DNA of 64,000 nucleotides from CALKZN01 sp050633785 (lineage in GTDB: Bacteria > Pseudomonadota > Gammaproteobacteria > Arenicellales > Arenicellaceae), in assembly GCA_050633785.1 (NCBI GenBank), contig JBOEHE010000049.1, positions 23,748 through 87,747 on the forward strand, given 5' to 3'. Below the pieces are notes generated by a model. It searched no databases. It was not told the DNA's origin and worked only from the letters and a program-made list of their open reading frames with translations. The position numbers and the translations under genes are program-made. Every line of letters starts with the position of its first letter. Position 1 is the first letter of the stretch. Of this stretch, positions 7,378 to 15,814 are shown piece after piece.

Positions 7378-7845
7378 TTACTGGCCTATTTCTGTAAAAA
7401 TGGCATTGGTTAATGATCTTAAATCACCAGGATCTAATTCTATTTCCAGACCTCTGCGTCCAGCACTGACATAGATCAATGGATATTTTTCAGCAGATGA
7501 ATCAATCACCGTTTTCAACCGCCTTTTCTGTCCAAGTGGGCTGACTCCCCCAAGAACATAGCCCGTAGAGCGCTCCACATCAGCTTTTTCAGCCATAACG
7601 GCTTTTTTTGCGCCCATTGCTTTTGCAATCAATTTCATACTCAACATGGAGGAAACAGGCAACACCGCTACGACCAGTTCATTGCTGTCAAGACGCACGA
7701 TAAGGGCTTTAAACACTCTCTGTTCTGACACACCCATTCTTTGGGCAGCCTCCAAGCCATAAGACTCACTGGATGGATCGTGTGAGTATTCATGTACCTG
7801 GTAAGCTATGCCGTTCTTTTTAATAAGATTGATTGCTGGTGTCAT
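7378..7845 (-). CDS. ybaK: Cys-tRNA(Pro)/Cys-tRNA(Cys) deacylase YbaK
   Basis: This 155-residue protein matches YbaK/EbsC editing enzymes, which hydrolyse mischarged Cys-tRNA(Pro). The family's pattern is visible: TPAINLIKK at the N-terminus, VFKALIVRLD around residues 45-54, the KLIAKAMGAKKAVMA helix and the GYVLGGVSPLGQK loop. The frame stays open upstream into the LysR gene, but the family's normal length and N-terminus place the start at ATG 7845. No strong ribosome site is seen. It follows the LysR gene by 56 bp on the same strand. Confidence 0.85.
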   Translation of the reverse strand: MTPAINLIKKNGIAYQVHEYSHDPSSESYGLEAAQRMGVSEQRVFKALIVRLDSNELVVAVLPVSSMLSMKLIAKAMGAKKAVMAEKADVERSTGYVLGGVSPLGQKRRLKTVIDSSAEKYPLIYVSAGRRGLEIELDPGDLRSLTNAIFTEIGQ

Positions 7846-7901
7846 GCCAATAGTCAACAGTGAGAGCGTTTCGTTTACTAAGAAAGTAAAATAATAGTTG
7901 C

Positions 7902-8801
7902 TCAGATACCACCCTGCAACAAGGGGTCTCGGGCAATATAATCCTGCATAAAGTCCCGTAAGCATTTGGCTTTGGCGCTGAGCAGACGGCCACTGGGCCA
8001 AACCGCAAAGATACCGCGTTGTGGCCCCGACCATGGTTGCAGAATACGTTGTAATTTATGTTCCTGTAAAGCCTGATTTATTTCACTCATGGGCAATAAA
8101 GTTATGCCAACTCCGTCACTTGCCAAACGATTTGCCAGACGAATGTCACTGACTATGGTTGTTGCTTCAGGACGTAGCACAGTGCTCTTTTCAGTTTCAC
8201 AATTGAATAAATTCCAAATCGAAATTGCATCAACCACAATCAAATGATGTCGATCTAATTCAGCTAAGTTCGCTGGAGAACCATGTTGCCTGATGTATTC
8301 AGGTGCAGCAACCAATATGGTAGAGACCACACCTAAACGTTTCTGGTGTAAATCAGAATCAGGCTGTGGCCCAGCTCTTAGTGCGATATCCGCTTGTGAT
8401 GCCTGCAAATCCTCGGTCTTATTGTTCAGAAACAACTGCAACTGTATCTCTGGATACGCCTTGATAAATGCCGTCCACATTGGATGCAATAGATCATTCG
8501 AAATATTAGTAGGCGCCAGAACCTTCAACTTGCCACTTAGTTGATGCATATCGACATCAAGCTGGCGAGCAGTTGTTTCAAACTGTTGAACCAGATCAGC
8601 GTAGGCCTGAAAATACACTTCCCCCTCAGCCGTCAAATTGAATTGTCGGGCTGAACGGTGGATTAAGCAACACTTCAAACGTGTTTCCAAACGTTGCAAA
8701 CGCCGAGTAACAGTTGCCGCTGGCAATTGCAGACGCTCCGCAGCACTGCCCAGGCTGCGGCACCGAACTATATGAATAAATAGGATAATGTCATCGAACA
8801 T
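7902..8801 (-). CDS. LysR family transcriptional regulator
   Basis: From ATG 8801 the product is 299 residues. An N-terminal winged helix-turn-helix (residues 1-60, RSLGSAAERLQLPAATVTRRLQ) is followed by the two-lobed LysR effector domain, ending shortly after a Trp-Pro-Ser-Gly motif. It resembles the subgroup next to oxidoreductase genes. An upstream in-frame ATG at 8852 is less likely because it adds 17 residues before the normal start. It is divergent from the ABM monooxygenase gene, the usual layout for LysR and its target. A 56-bp inverted-repeat element lies between them. Confidence 0.85.
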   Translation of the reverse strand: MFDDIILFIHIVRCRSLGSAAERLQLPAATVTRRLQRLETRLKCCLIHRSARQFNLTAEGEVYFQAYADLVQQFETTARQLDVDMHQLSGKLKVLAPTNISNDLLHPMWTAFIKAYPEIQLQLFLNNKTEDLQASQADIALRAGPQPDSDLHQKRLGVVSTILVAAPEYIRQHGSPANLAELDRHHLIVVDAISIWNLFNCETEKSTVLRPEATTIVSDIRLANRLASDGVGITLLPMSEINQALQEHKLQRILQPWSGPQRGIFAVWPSGRLLSAKAKCLRDFMQDYIARDPLLQGGI

Positions 8802-8881
8802 ATTGCACACCACAATTGCATAAATGGAATTTATAGTTGTTTTTATCAGCATGTTTATTAAAAACGCAATTATATAGACTA

Positions 8882-8937
8882 AGGCCTGTTCACACTAAAA
8901 TTTTTAAGTCGAAAAAAATTCAGTGTGAACAGGCCCT
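8882..8937. mobile_element. 56-bp miniature inverted-repeat element
   Basis: The arms GGCCTGTTCACACT and AGTGTGAACAGGCC (14 bp) are followed inward by AATTTTT/AAAAATT, leaving almost no internal sequence. The arms match the ends of the 284-bp MITE at 58615-58898, so this is probably an internal-deletion derivative. TA dinucleotides flank both outer ends. It sits in the divergent promoter region of the LysR and ABM genes. Confidence 0.7.
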
Positions 8938-8981
8938 AACACATATCTTAATTCCACAACGACTATAGAGGTCTACCACCA

Positions 8982-9290
8982 ATGAACAAACTCTGGATTA
9001 ATGCCGGCATTGAAGTGCAAAACGGTAAAGACATTCAACAGGCAAAACAAGCCTTAGCGAAACTAGCCCAGGAAACCATGCAGGAATCCGGTTGCTTTGA
9101 ATTTCAAATTTTGCAGGATATAAATTCACCACAACGCTTCACCTTAAGAGAGTGCTGGCGCGATGCAGACGCTTTATCGGCACATTTCGAACAAGCCCAC
9201 ACCAAAGCCTATCTTGAACAGGAGCTCACATCCGTTAATTACATTGAACACCTTAACCTCGTTTCAGATGATAGCAATTCGCCTCAATGA
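8982..9290 (+). CDS. ABM-domain monooxygenase-like protein
   Basis: This 102-residue protein has the length and pattern of antibiotic biosynthesis monooxygenase / quinol monooxygenase (YgiN-like) proteins. These are ferredoxin-like alpha-beta dimers with the sequence ESGCFEFQILQD near residue 35, RFTLRECWRD near residue 51 and HFEQAHTKAYL near residue 67. The substrate cannot be read from sequence. It overlaps the next gene by 4 bp (ATGA), so the two are translationally coupled. It is divergent from a LysR gene that likely controls it. Confidence 0.8.
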   Translation: MNKLWINAGIEVQNGKDIQQAKQALAKLAQETMQESGCFEFQILQDINSPQRFTLRECWRDADALSAHFEQAHTKAYLEQELTSVNYIEHLNLVSDDSNSPQ

Positions 9291-9529
9291 GACTGCGCTT
9301 TATTTTTGCCGTATTAATGTCATTTACCTTATCTTTATTGATGACCTGCTGGGTTACCTGGATAAACCTGGGCTGGAGTGAGCACTTCTTCCAACAATGG
9401 ATGCGTGCTTTTATTCTCGCCTGGCCTGCTGCAGCGGTAATTGCATTTATCTGTGCCCCAGCAATGCACAAACTATCACAGAAAGTTCTAAAGGCACTGG
9501 ATAATGCAAATGAGATTGATCAACACTGA
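9287..9529 (+). CDS. DUF2798 family small membrane protein
   Basis: The 80-residue product has two transmembrane helices (residues about 4-26 and 42-62) with the DUF2798 features WMRAFILAWPAA and a Cys-Ala-Pro turn. The start overlaps the ABM gene stop as ATGA. DUF2798 genes often accompany LysR-controlled oxidoreductases; their role is unknown. Confidence 0.75.
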   Translation: MRLRFIFAVLMSFTLSLLMTCWVTWINLGWSEHFFQQWMRAFILAWPAAAVIAFICAPAMHKLSQKVLKALDNANEIDQH

Positions 9530-9567
9530 TAAACCAATACCAACTAACAAAACATACTGAATATAAC

Positions 9568-9978
9568 ATGCCAGAAACACACATGCTAAAACGTAGAAAC
9601 TACTCACAATTAGGGCTCCCAGCAGGACCCTATGTCCACGCTGTAAAACATCAACAAACCTTATACACTTCCGGTTTTACTGCCTATGGCACCTCGGCAC
9701 AAAATGGCACTATAGAAGAACAAACCAGAGAAATCTTCAAACAACTTGAACTGATCGCAAGACAGGAACATTCATCCCTGCAACAGTTGATCAAAGTAAC
9801 TTTGTATGTCACAGATATGTCCAATATCGATGGCTTGAGACAAGCTTTAATGACAATTTATGGCGATGATTTACCCGCCAGTTCATTGATCAAGGTAGAT
9901 GCTCTTTTTCTGCCTGAATTATTAATTGAGGTTGAAGCAATATTAGGAACGTCAAAGCAACCTCCAACTATTAACTAA
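9568..9978 (+). CDS. RidA/YjgF family protein
   Basis: The 136-residue protein shows the RidA fold signature: GPYVHAVKHQQTLYTSGF in the first third, then LIKVTLYVTDM and the Pro-Ala-Ser-Ser-Leu-Ile-Lys-Val-Asp-Ala-Leu segment. RidA proteins deaminate reactive enamine/imine intermediates. The usual catalytic Arg position (IRVG or similar) reads SSLIKVDAL here, so it may be a non-archetypal subgroup with another activity. It follows the ABM-DUF2798 pair by 38 bp and is closed by a strong terminator, so it is probably the operon's last gene. An internal ATG at 9583 is an alternative start. Confidence 0.8.
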   Translation: MPETHMLKRRNYSQLGLPAGPYVHAVKHQQTLYTSGFTAYGTSAQNGTIEEQTREIFKQLELIARQEHSSLQQLIKVTLYVTDMSNIDGLRQALMTIYGDDLPASSLIKVDALFLPELLIEVEAILGTSKQPPTIN

Positions 9979-10004
9979 AAACCAAATAGCAATAGACAAA
10001 ATCA

Positions 10005-10030
10005 ACACCGCCTCTGGGCGGTGTTTTTTT
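10005..10030 (+). terminator. Intrinsic terminator after RidA gene
   Basis: An 8-bp GC-rich stem (ACACCGCC with GGCGGTGT) with loop TCTG is followed by seven T. It closes the ABM-DUF2798-RidA operon. Confidence 0.9.
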
Positions 10031-10140
10031 GCTTGCCCAGTTCACAGATCCATAGAAAAAAATTTAATTTCCTGCATCCATTTACCTTTTGTGTGCGTAT
10101 CTACCAATACATTGTAAAAATATTCAAGAGGATACATACC

Positions 10141-11742
10141 ATGAAATACCCATTTGGAGCTGCATTCATCGCTCTTGCGATTGCGTCTGGCGCACAAGCC
10201 TCCAGCCACCGTGAAGCCCCCTTTATCAGTAAAACCCCACAAGTTGACGCCACAGACTTTTATATGTTTATGAGCTATGAACCGGGTCGTGAGGATTTTG
10301 TCACTCTGGTTTCCAACTATATTCCAGTTCAGGCTGCTTATGGCGGCCCGAATTACTTTCCATTGGATGACAAAGCACGTTATGAAATCCATATTGACAA
10401 CAATGGCGATGCGCGTGAAGACCTGACTTTTCAATTCGACTTTCGCCAACGGCTATCACGTAACGGTCTGGTTCAATTTCAGGTTGGAGATAAAAACGTA
10501 GGCTCAGTATTGCGTAATGTCGGTGCTATTACAGGAACTGGCTCCGGCAATGAAGACGGCTTACACTTGCTTGAAAGCTACAAACTGAAAGTTATCAGTG
10601 GAGATCGTCAAAATGGCAGGAAACTCTCCATACTCGATGCCAACACTGGAGAAAAATTCTTTCGCAAACCATTTGATTATTCCGGCACGAAAACATTTGG
10701 TGGCCCTGGCAATTATGACGCCTACGCCAGACAGTTCATCCATGACATAAACATCCCCAATTGCCCATATCAAGGCAAAGTCTTTGTTGGGCAACGTCAC
10801 GAAGCCTTCAAAATTTCTCTGGGTGAAGTGTTTGATCTGGTCAATTTCGTACCTATCGATGGAGATGTTTCTCTTGGCGGTGGCGCTCCCTTTCCAGGAG
10901 GTGTCAAACAAGACCCTGAACGCAATACTCTGGCACGCAATAACGTCACGTCGCTGGCGCTTGAAATTCACAAAGACTGCATCAATGGAGGCAACAATGT
11001 TATTGGAGCTTGGACATCAGCCAGTCAGAGGCAAGTCTCCATTTTAAACCCATACCCCACCTTTGATTTTCCACATTTAACATGGGGAGACTGGACTCAA
11101 GTTTCCCGTCTGGGAATGCCTTTAGTCAATGAATTGGTTATCGCCTACGACAAGAAAGACTTATTCAACACCAGCCACCCAAAAAATGATGGTCAGTTCG
11201 CTACCTTTGTCACCAACCCTGTATTACCTGAGATTTTAAATGCTCTGTTTCTATCTCCGGTCAATCAAACATTGGGAACCGATTTTGCAACTCTTGCACC
11301 AACAAATTTTCCCAGGCAAGACCTTGTGACTGCCTTTTTAACAGGCTTTGATGGCGTAAACAAACCTGTCGGAGTACAACCCTCAGAAATGTTGCGCCTC
11401 AACACTGCCATTGCAGCAACACCACGCGAACAACAACACGCCTTAGGTTTGGCAGGCGGTGATCTGGCGGGTTTTCCAAATGGTCGCAGGCCCGGAGACG
11501 ACACTGTTGATATTGCATTGCGTGTGGTTATGGGAGCTTTGTGCCATGACTTACCATTAGGCACAGCTGGAGCACCTGTTAACCTTGGCTTATGTTCGCC
11601 AGAGGATGCCGTTGTAGGATTTGTACCGTTTACTGACGGAACCCCAATTGATGCGACGGAGTTCAACAACTCTTTCCCTTATTTATTGACTCCCTACCCC
11701 GGTTCACCCGTTGGAGCACCGTTACCAACACCATCTGACTAA
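10141..11742 (+). CDS. DUF4331 domain secreted protein
   Basis: The 533-residue protein starts with a Sec signal peptide (cleavage near AQA-SSH) and continues with the DUF4331 opening SSHREAPFISKTPQVDATDF. The domain fills the rest of the chain, with the family's LALEIHKDC and MGRPLVNE-like (GMPLVNELVIAY) segments. The role of DUF4331 is unknown; its members are periplasmic or extracellular and often genetically linked to ECF sigma factors. ATG 10141 is chosen because of the signal peptide and an AAGAGG site; the open frame upstream runs through a terminator. It leads the locus with TPR, sigma and anti-sigma genes. Confidence 0.85.
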   Translation: MKYPFGAAFIALAIASGAQASSHREAPFISKTPQVDATDFYMFMSYEPGREDFVTLVSNYIPVQAAYGGPNYFPLDDKARYEIHIDNNGDAREDLTFQFDFRQRLSRNGLVQFQVGDKNVGSVLRNVGAITGTGSGNEDGLHLLESYKLKVISGDRQNGRKLSILDANTGEKFFRKPFDYSGTKTFGGPGNYDAYARQFIHDINIPNCPYQGKVFVGQRHEAFKISLGEVFDLVNFVPIDGDVSLGGGAPFPGGVKQDPERNTLARNNVTSLALEIHKDCINGGNNVIGAWTSASQRQVSILNPYPTFDFPHLTWGDWTQVSRLGMPLVNELVIAYDKKDLFNTSHPKNDGQFATFVTNPVLPEILNALFLSPVNQTLGTDFATLAPTNFPRQDLVTAFLTGFDGVNKPVGVQPSEMLRLNTAIAATPREQQHALGLAGGDLAGFPNGRRPGDDTVDIALRVVMGALCHDLPLGTAGAPVNLGLCSPEDAVVGFVPFTDGTPIDATEFNNSFPYLLTPYPGSPVGAPLPTPSD

Positions 11743-11810
11743 TTGTCAATTTGGATAAATGCACGAGCATTAACTATGGGTTTTCTTTGTGTATTTAATA
11801 GCTCTGGCGT

Positions 11811-11848
11811 TGGCATCAGGATGATTAATGACAATTGTCCTGATGCCA
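11811..11848 (+). terminator. Stem-loop after DUF4331 gene
   Basis: An 11-bp perfect stem (TGGCATCAGGA with TCCTGATGCCA) encloses a 16-nt loop. No T run follows, so it may stabilise mRNA ends or attenuate rather than fully terminate. It lies between the DUF4331 and TPR genes. Confidence 0.5.
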
Positions 11849-11921
11849 TAATCAATATTAAGAACCAGGCTTTGAACAATGACAATAATTACCCCGTCGA
11901 ATATAAGCTCCCTTACTAATA

Positions 11922-13007
11922 ATGGCACTACTCATGACACTATTAATGAATAACACTCGCTGGCCTCAAACAAAACCACTTCCAACTTTTCTGATGGCAT
12001 TAAAACTGAGCCTGGTTGTTGTGGGGATTTGTTCATATTCTCCCTCCATCAATGCTCACAGCGTCCACCATGAACATGACAAATCACCTGAAAAAAAATC
12101 ACAAAATAGAACTACAGGCCATCAACAACAGATTGATACATTGGTCAAACGCTATTCGTTGAATGGCGATGATGCCTTGCTTGCTCAAGGCTGGAGTCTG
12201 CTTAAACCAAACCTGACATCAAACAATTTAACACCCCATGATTTATTGCAGGCGGCTTGGTTATCACAAGCGGAGCACAAGTTTGATACTGCCTTGATTT
12301 ATATTGATAAAGCCTTACAAAAACATCCACGAAACGTTCAAGCCTGGCTGTTACGAGCATCTATTTATACGGTTCAGGGCAATGCAGCAGCTGCACGCCA
12401 TGCCTGCCAACAAGTTAGCCTTGACGTTTCTCCTGTCGTCGCTATCGCATGCAGTTCACGCCTTGCAAACACTCAACTGGAAAAGCAGCAGGCCTTTGAC
12501 AGACTCAAACCGCTAATCAAGCTGCCTCTCGACCCGGACTTGAAAGCCTGGGTTAATTCCATTGCAGCTGATCTTGCCCGTGACAGCAATCAAACAGAAC
12601 ACGCAGATACGCTATACCGATTATCAATCAAACACTTTCCCTCTATTCAGGTCCGTGCCGCTTATGCAGATCTATTGCTCAGCCAAGCCAGAAATGAAGA
12701 AGTAATGCACATGATCGATTCTCATGAAAAAACACCCGCCTTGGCTGTGCGGCGTTTATTAGCAGCACATGCATCCGGTCTAGATATTCATCAAGAGCTA
12801 AACAGACTTGACCAACTATTCCGGTCCTGGGCAAAAAACAACGATTTCCGACACGCTCGAGAAATGGCCATGTTTTACCTTGAATTAGGCAACGATCCTC
12901 AATTAGCTTATAAGTTAGCCACCGAAAATATAAAAATACAGCAAGAAGCTGAAGACATTCAAATTCTCCAGAAAGCTCAAGCTCAGGCCTCTGGAGTAAG
13001 CTCATGA
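11922..13007 (+). CDS. Exported TPR repeat protein
   Basis: The 361-residue product has a hydrophobic N-terminal segment (about residues 24-40) that looks like a signal peptide or anchor, then a His-rich stretch (HSVHHEH). TPR-type helix pairs follow from about residue 95 to the end (for example ALIYIDKALQKHPRNVQAWLLRASIY). TPR domains act as protein-binding scaffolds in the periplasm. Several in-frame ATGs near 11922 (11934, 11946) leave the exact start open because no ribosome site is clear. It lies between the DUF4331 gene and the ECF sigma gene and is likely part of that stress locus. Confidence 0.75.
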   Translation: MALLMTLLMNNTRWPQTKPLPTFLMALKLSLVVVGICSYSPSINAHSVHHEHDKSPEKKSQNRTTGHQQQIDTLVKRYSLNGDDALLAQGWSLLKPNLTSNNLTPHDLLQAAWLSQAEHKFDTALIYIDKALQKHPRNVQAWLLRASIYTVQGNAAAARHACQQVSLDVSPVVAIACSSRLANTQLEKQQAFDRLKPLIKLPLDPDLKAWVNSIAADLARDSNQTEHADTLYRLSIKHFPSIQVRAAYADLLLSQARNEEVMHMIDSHEKTPALAVRRLLAAHASGLDIHQELNRLDQLFRSWAKNNDFRHAREMAMFYLELGNDPQLAYKLATENIKIQQEAEDIQILQKAQAQASGVSS

Positions 13008-13165
13008 ACCCAGCAATTAGACGGTATGACTTTACAGTCAGGCAAATAGTAAATTTTACTGTGCTGGCAACAGCTGAAGCAAACCCGCCTTTTCTGTTAC
13101 TATCTATTCAGCCAACACCAACGAATAGCTATGGCATTACTGTTATCTACAAGGATTCTTGAACC

Positions 13166-13741
13166 ATGAAAGAAGAGCGTAAAGAGTTGAAAGAGGTTGA
13201 CGAACTTTTAGTTCACTGTCTATGCCAGACGGCTCTGGCAAACCGCAGTGCTTTCAAGATGTTGTATGACCGATCATCACCTGTTCTTTTATCCATTATC
13301 AAGCGCATTGTCATTGATATTGATATTGAAACCGCAGAAGATGTATTGCAGGAAACTTTTATCAAAGTCTGGTATCAAGCACAATCATATCGTTCGGATA
13401 AAAGTAAACCAATGACTTGGCTGGCCAGTATTGCTCGCAATTGCGCTATTGATACTTTGCGAAAAAACAAAAAGAGGTCTCGCACATATTCTCTTGATGA
13501 AACAGCTTTTGAGCACGCAGATGAAATGTCTTACACCTCCCCTGAAGAAGGTGTCGGAAATTATAAATTGATTGGCTGCATGAACAAACTGGAACCAGAG
13601 CAACGCAAGGCAATACTTGCCTCTTATTGCGAGGGGTATTCACACCGGGAGCTAAGCGAAAGCCTGGGCACTCCTATCGGAACTGTAAAAAGCTGGATAC
13701 GTCGCAGTTTATTAACTCTCAAAAAGTGTTTAGGCCAATGA
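13166..13741 (+). CDS. ECF-type RNA polymerase sigma factor
   Basis: This 191-residue sigma-70 family protein shows region 2 (AEDVLQETFIKVW, residues about 58-70, and SKPMTWLASIARNCAIDTLRK) and region 4 (LEPEQRKAILASYCEGYSHRE followed by GTPIGTVKSWIRRSL). It directs polymerase to extracytoplasmic-stress promoters. The stop overlaps the start of the anti-sigma gene by 4 bp, the usual coupling for such pairs. It is probably held inactive at the membrane by the downstream protein. The DUF4331, TPR and ferritin-like genes are candidate targets; I could not identify a matching promoter motif by eye. Confidence 0.9.
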   Translation: MKEERKELKEVDELLVHCLCQTALANRSAFKMLYDRSSPVLLSIIKRIVIDIDIETAEDVLQETFIKVWYQAQSYRSDKSKPMTWLASIARNCAIDTLRKNKKRSRTYSLDETAFEHADEMSYTSPEEGVGNYKLIGCMNKLEPEQRKAILASYCEGYSHRELSESLGTPIGTVKSWIRRSLLTLKKCLGQ

Positions 13742-14418
13742 ACTACAAAGACCCCCATTTAATATCGTTGTTATCCGCTGAATATGTGCTTGGCACATTG
13801 CGCGGTCAAGCCCGCCAACGCTTTAAGAGACTCTTACTGACTCGCCCGGATGTTCGCGACTCGGTGTTGTATTGGGAAGAATATTTTGCTGCATTAAATA
13901 CTCATGAGACACCATCTGAAGTGCCCGATGTCATCTGGCAACGAATTAACGACCGCTTGTTCGAGACGAAAGAACAAACCACACCATTTTGGAAAAAATG
14001 GGCTCTGCTCACAACCATGGCAACGGCTTTATTGAGCATGTTGCTGATTTTCAATTTTCCAGATACTCAAGGTCCAGAAAATCTACAAACGTATGTCTCC
14101 ATTTTTCAGGATGAAAATAAAGGTGCTGTATGGTCAGTCAGCGTTCGCCCTGAGCAGAAAAACATCGTAGTTACTCCAATCAATGTGCCTGAATTAGCCG
14201 CCAATAAATCGTATGAACTGTGGCTATTACCTAAAGGTGGACAACCCATATCATTAGGTTTGCTATCAGAAAATCAGTCAGAACAATTGGCCTTTGAAAA
14301 CCTTGATTTTGCGGGTGGCGTCAATCTAGCGGTGAGTCTGGAACCTGAAGGAGGCTCACCAACGGGTCAACCAACAGGGGAAATTCTCTATGTTGCAGAA
14401 GTACATCCGGCAGGATAA
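13738..14418 (+). CDS. RskA-like anti-sigma factor
   Basis: From ATG 13738 the product is 226 residues. A cytoplasmic sigma-binding region (SAEYVLGTLRGQARQRF, residues 11-27) is followed by one membrane helix (about residues 87-107). The periplasmic domain has the anti-sigma-K pattern, including KSYELWLLPKGGQPISLG and AVSLEPEGGSPTGQPTG. This domain structure matches anti-sigma-K factors that bind SigK-type ECF factors. It overlaps the sigma gene as ATGA, which is why the longer upstream frame is rejected. Confidence 0.88.
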   Translation: MNYKDPHLISLLSAEYVLGTLRGQARQRFKRLLLTRPDVRDSVLYWEEYFAALNTHETPSEVPDVIWQRINDRLFETKEQTTPFWKKWALLTTMATALLSMLLIFNFPDTQGPENLQTYVSIFQDENKGAVWSVSVRPEQKNIVVTPINVPELAANKSYELWLLPKGGQPISLGLLSENQSEQLAFENLDFAGGVNLAVSLEPEGGSPTGQPTGEILYVAEVHPAG

Positions 14419-14450
14419 GCCCTAAGCGCGTCCATAACACTATAATCTAT

Positions 14451-14500
14451 GGGCCTGTACGACAAGTCCTCGACTGCACGAGGTAATTTTCGTCAGGCCC
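14451..14500. repeat. Two-tier hairpin with GGGCCTG ends
   Basis: GGGCCTG (14451-14457) pairs with CAGGCCC (14494-14500), ACGA pairs with TCGT, and the inner CCTCG pairs with CGAGG around ACTGCA. The outermost seven bases equal the tips of the MITE at 58615-58898, so it could be a very small relative; otherwise it is a strong RNA hairpin after the anti-sigma gene. Confidence 0.5.
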
Positions 14501-14603
14501 AAGTCATTTCTGCAGAAGATAAAACAACAAAATTAGAGTTTAATCCAGATAAATGACATAAAAATAGATATTTATGCATCCAAATTGAAAAACACTTCGT
14601 ATA

Positions 14604-14648
14604 TATCAAATACAAGGTCTCAATATAGATGAAACCTTGTATTTGATA
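14604..14648. promoter_or_regulatory. 15-bp perfect inverted repeat before ferritin-like gene
   Basis: Arms TATCAAATACAAGGT and ACCTTGTATTTGATA are separated by 15 nt and end 40 bp before the ATG of the ferritin-like gene. With no T run after it, this may be an operator or a 5' leader hairpin rather than a terminator. Confidence 0.5.
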
Positions 14649-14688
14649 ACGAATTTAACACTTGATTTTATTCCTAACGAGGTTTTTT

Positions 14689-15306
14689 ATGTCACAAAGC
14701 ACAACAAATAACACGTCCAGCAACTTTCCCGACAATCGGCGCACTTTTCTGCGCCGTTCCAGCGTGGCCACTTTGTCAGCTACTGCTGTAGCCCTTTTAT
14801 ACGGCAAAGAAACTCTGGCCTCAGACATGGACAAAAAATCACATCACCATTCCCCGGAACAAGACTCGGCTATTCTTAACGTCGCATTGGGTCTTGAACA
14901 TGAAGCCATCAACGCCTACCAACTGGGAGCACAAAGTGGTTTACTACAAAAGCCTGTTCTGGATGTTGCCGTGCTATTTCAAAGCCAGCACAAGCAACAC
15001 CGTGATGCGTTAATCAGCACTATCGAAAAAATGGGTGGTGAGGCTGTGGCTCAGAATACGCTGGAACATTATGCTGAATCGTTGCAAGCCAACACACTGA
15101 AGTCTCAAGCCGATGTTCTGCAATTAGCCACCAGATTGGAAGCTGGTGCTACCAATGCTTATTTAGGCGTCATACCATCATTTTCTGATGCCACTTTAGC
15201 CCAAATAGCCGGCCGTCTGGCAGCAGATGAAACTATGCACTGGACTGTATTAACTCAAGCATTAGGTGCAGAATTACCCCAAGGAGCCTTAAGCTTTGGC
15301 GGATAA
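14689..15306 (+). CDS. Tat-exported ferritin-like domain protein
   Basis: The 205-residue protein begins with a twin-arginine signal (RRTFLRRSS, residues 18-26, and a hydrophobic stretch to about 45). A four-helix ferritin-like domain carries Glu/His ligand patterns: LEHEAINAY, QSQHKQHRD, RLEAGATNAY and ADETMHW. These suggest a periplasmic di-iron centre. Tat export fits a cofactor loaded in the cytoplasm. A His-rich linker (KKSHHH) precedes the domain. ATG 14689 has an ACGAGG site upstream. It follows the sigma/anti-sigma pair and precedes a cytochrome c gene. The reaction is unknown. Confidence 0.82.
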   Translation: MSQSTTNNTSSNFPDNRRTFLRRSSVATLSATAVALLYGKETLASDMDKKSHHHSPEQDSAILNVALGLEHEAINAYQLGAQSGLLQKPVLDVAVLFQSQHKQHRDALISTIEKMGGEAVAQNTLEHYAESLQANTLKSQADVLQLATRLEAGATNAYLGVIPSFSDATLAQIAGRLAADETMHWTVLTQALGAELPQGALSFGG

Positions 15307-15324
15307 ATAAGGGGTGGGGAGCGG

Positions 15325-15360
15325 GTCGGGTTTTGTCTGCAAAGTCACACAAAACCTGAC
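15325..15360 (+). terminator. Hairpin between ferritin-like and cytochrome genes
   Basis: A 12-bp stem (GTCGGGTTTTGT with ACAAAACCTGAC, one G-T pair) encloses a 12-nt loop. It begins 18 bp after the ferritin-like stop. No T tract follows, so termination efficiency is uncertain. Confidence 0.45.
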
Positions 15361-15427
15361 TCCCAGCCTTGTTTTTATATGACTTATCCCTTCAGTCACC
15401 AATCCCCCCTCTATTTCAATACTAATA

Positions 15428-15814
15428 ATGAATAATTCGACAAAAATTACTTTTCTAATGCTTTGCACTCTCAGTGTAAGCATTCCTTTTCACATTATCC
15501 ATGCTGCTGATGCTACTAATGGCAAAATGCTTTACGAGCGCTTATGCAGCGGTTGTCACTCAATCAACAGCAACCGTATCGGGCCAAGACATGACACTGT
15601 TTTCGGTAGCACAGCAGGCTCTGTCGATGGTTATAACTATTCATCAGCATTACAATCATCAAAGCTGCAATGGAACGAGCAGTCCCTGAATCTTTGGTTA
15701 TCCAACCCAGAAGCAACTATTCAAGGTCAGAAAATGTTCTTCCGTGTTAGTGATGCAAAATCTAGAACTGACATTATCGCTTATCTAAAAAAAGTCTCAC
15801 AAAAAGATTATTAA
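15428..15814 (+). CDS. Class I cytochrome c
   Basis: The 128-residue precursor has a Sec signal peptide (to about residue 26). The single heme site is CSGCH (Cys40, Cys43, His44) and Met103 is the likely sixth ligand, giving a mature small soluble c-type cytochrome in the periplasm. The GYNYSSAL segment is typical of cytochrome c2/c550-like proteins. It may pass electrons to or from the neighbouring ferritin-like protein, which is inference from order only. Confidence 0.88.
   Translation: MNNSTKITFLMLCTLSVSIPFHIIHAADATNGKMLYERLCSGCHSINSNRIGPRHDTVFGSTAGSVDGYNYSSALQSSKLQWNEQSLNLWLSNPEATIQGQKMFFRVSDAKSRTDIIAYLKKVSQKDY

Noticed and set aside
7206..7397. Plus-strand frame of 63 codons between the DUF4386 and ybaK genes
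   Set aside because: No ribosome site or domain; it overlaps the end of ybaK and has unusual His/Cys/Tyr content.
10042..10449. Minus-strand frame of 135 codons over the start of the DUF4331 gene
   Set aside because: It is antisense to the signal peptide and first domain of a recognised family and crosses the preceding terminator region; no ribosome site supports it.
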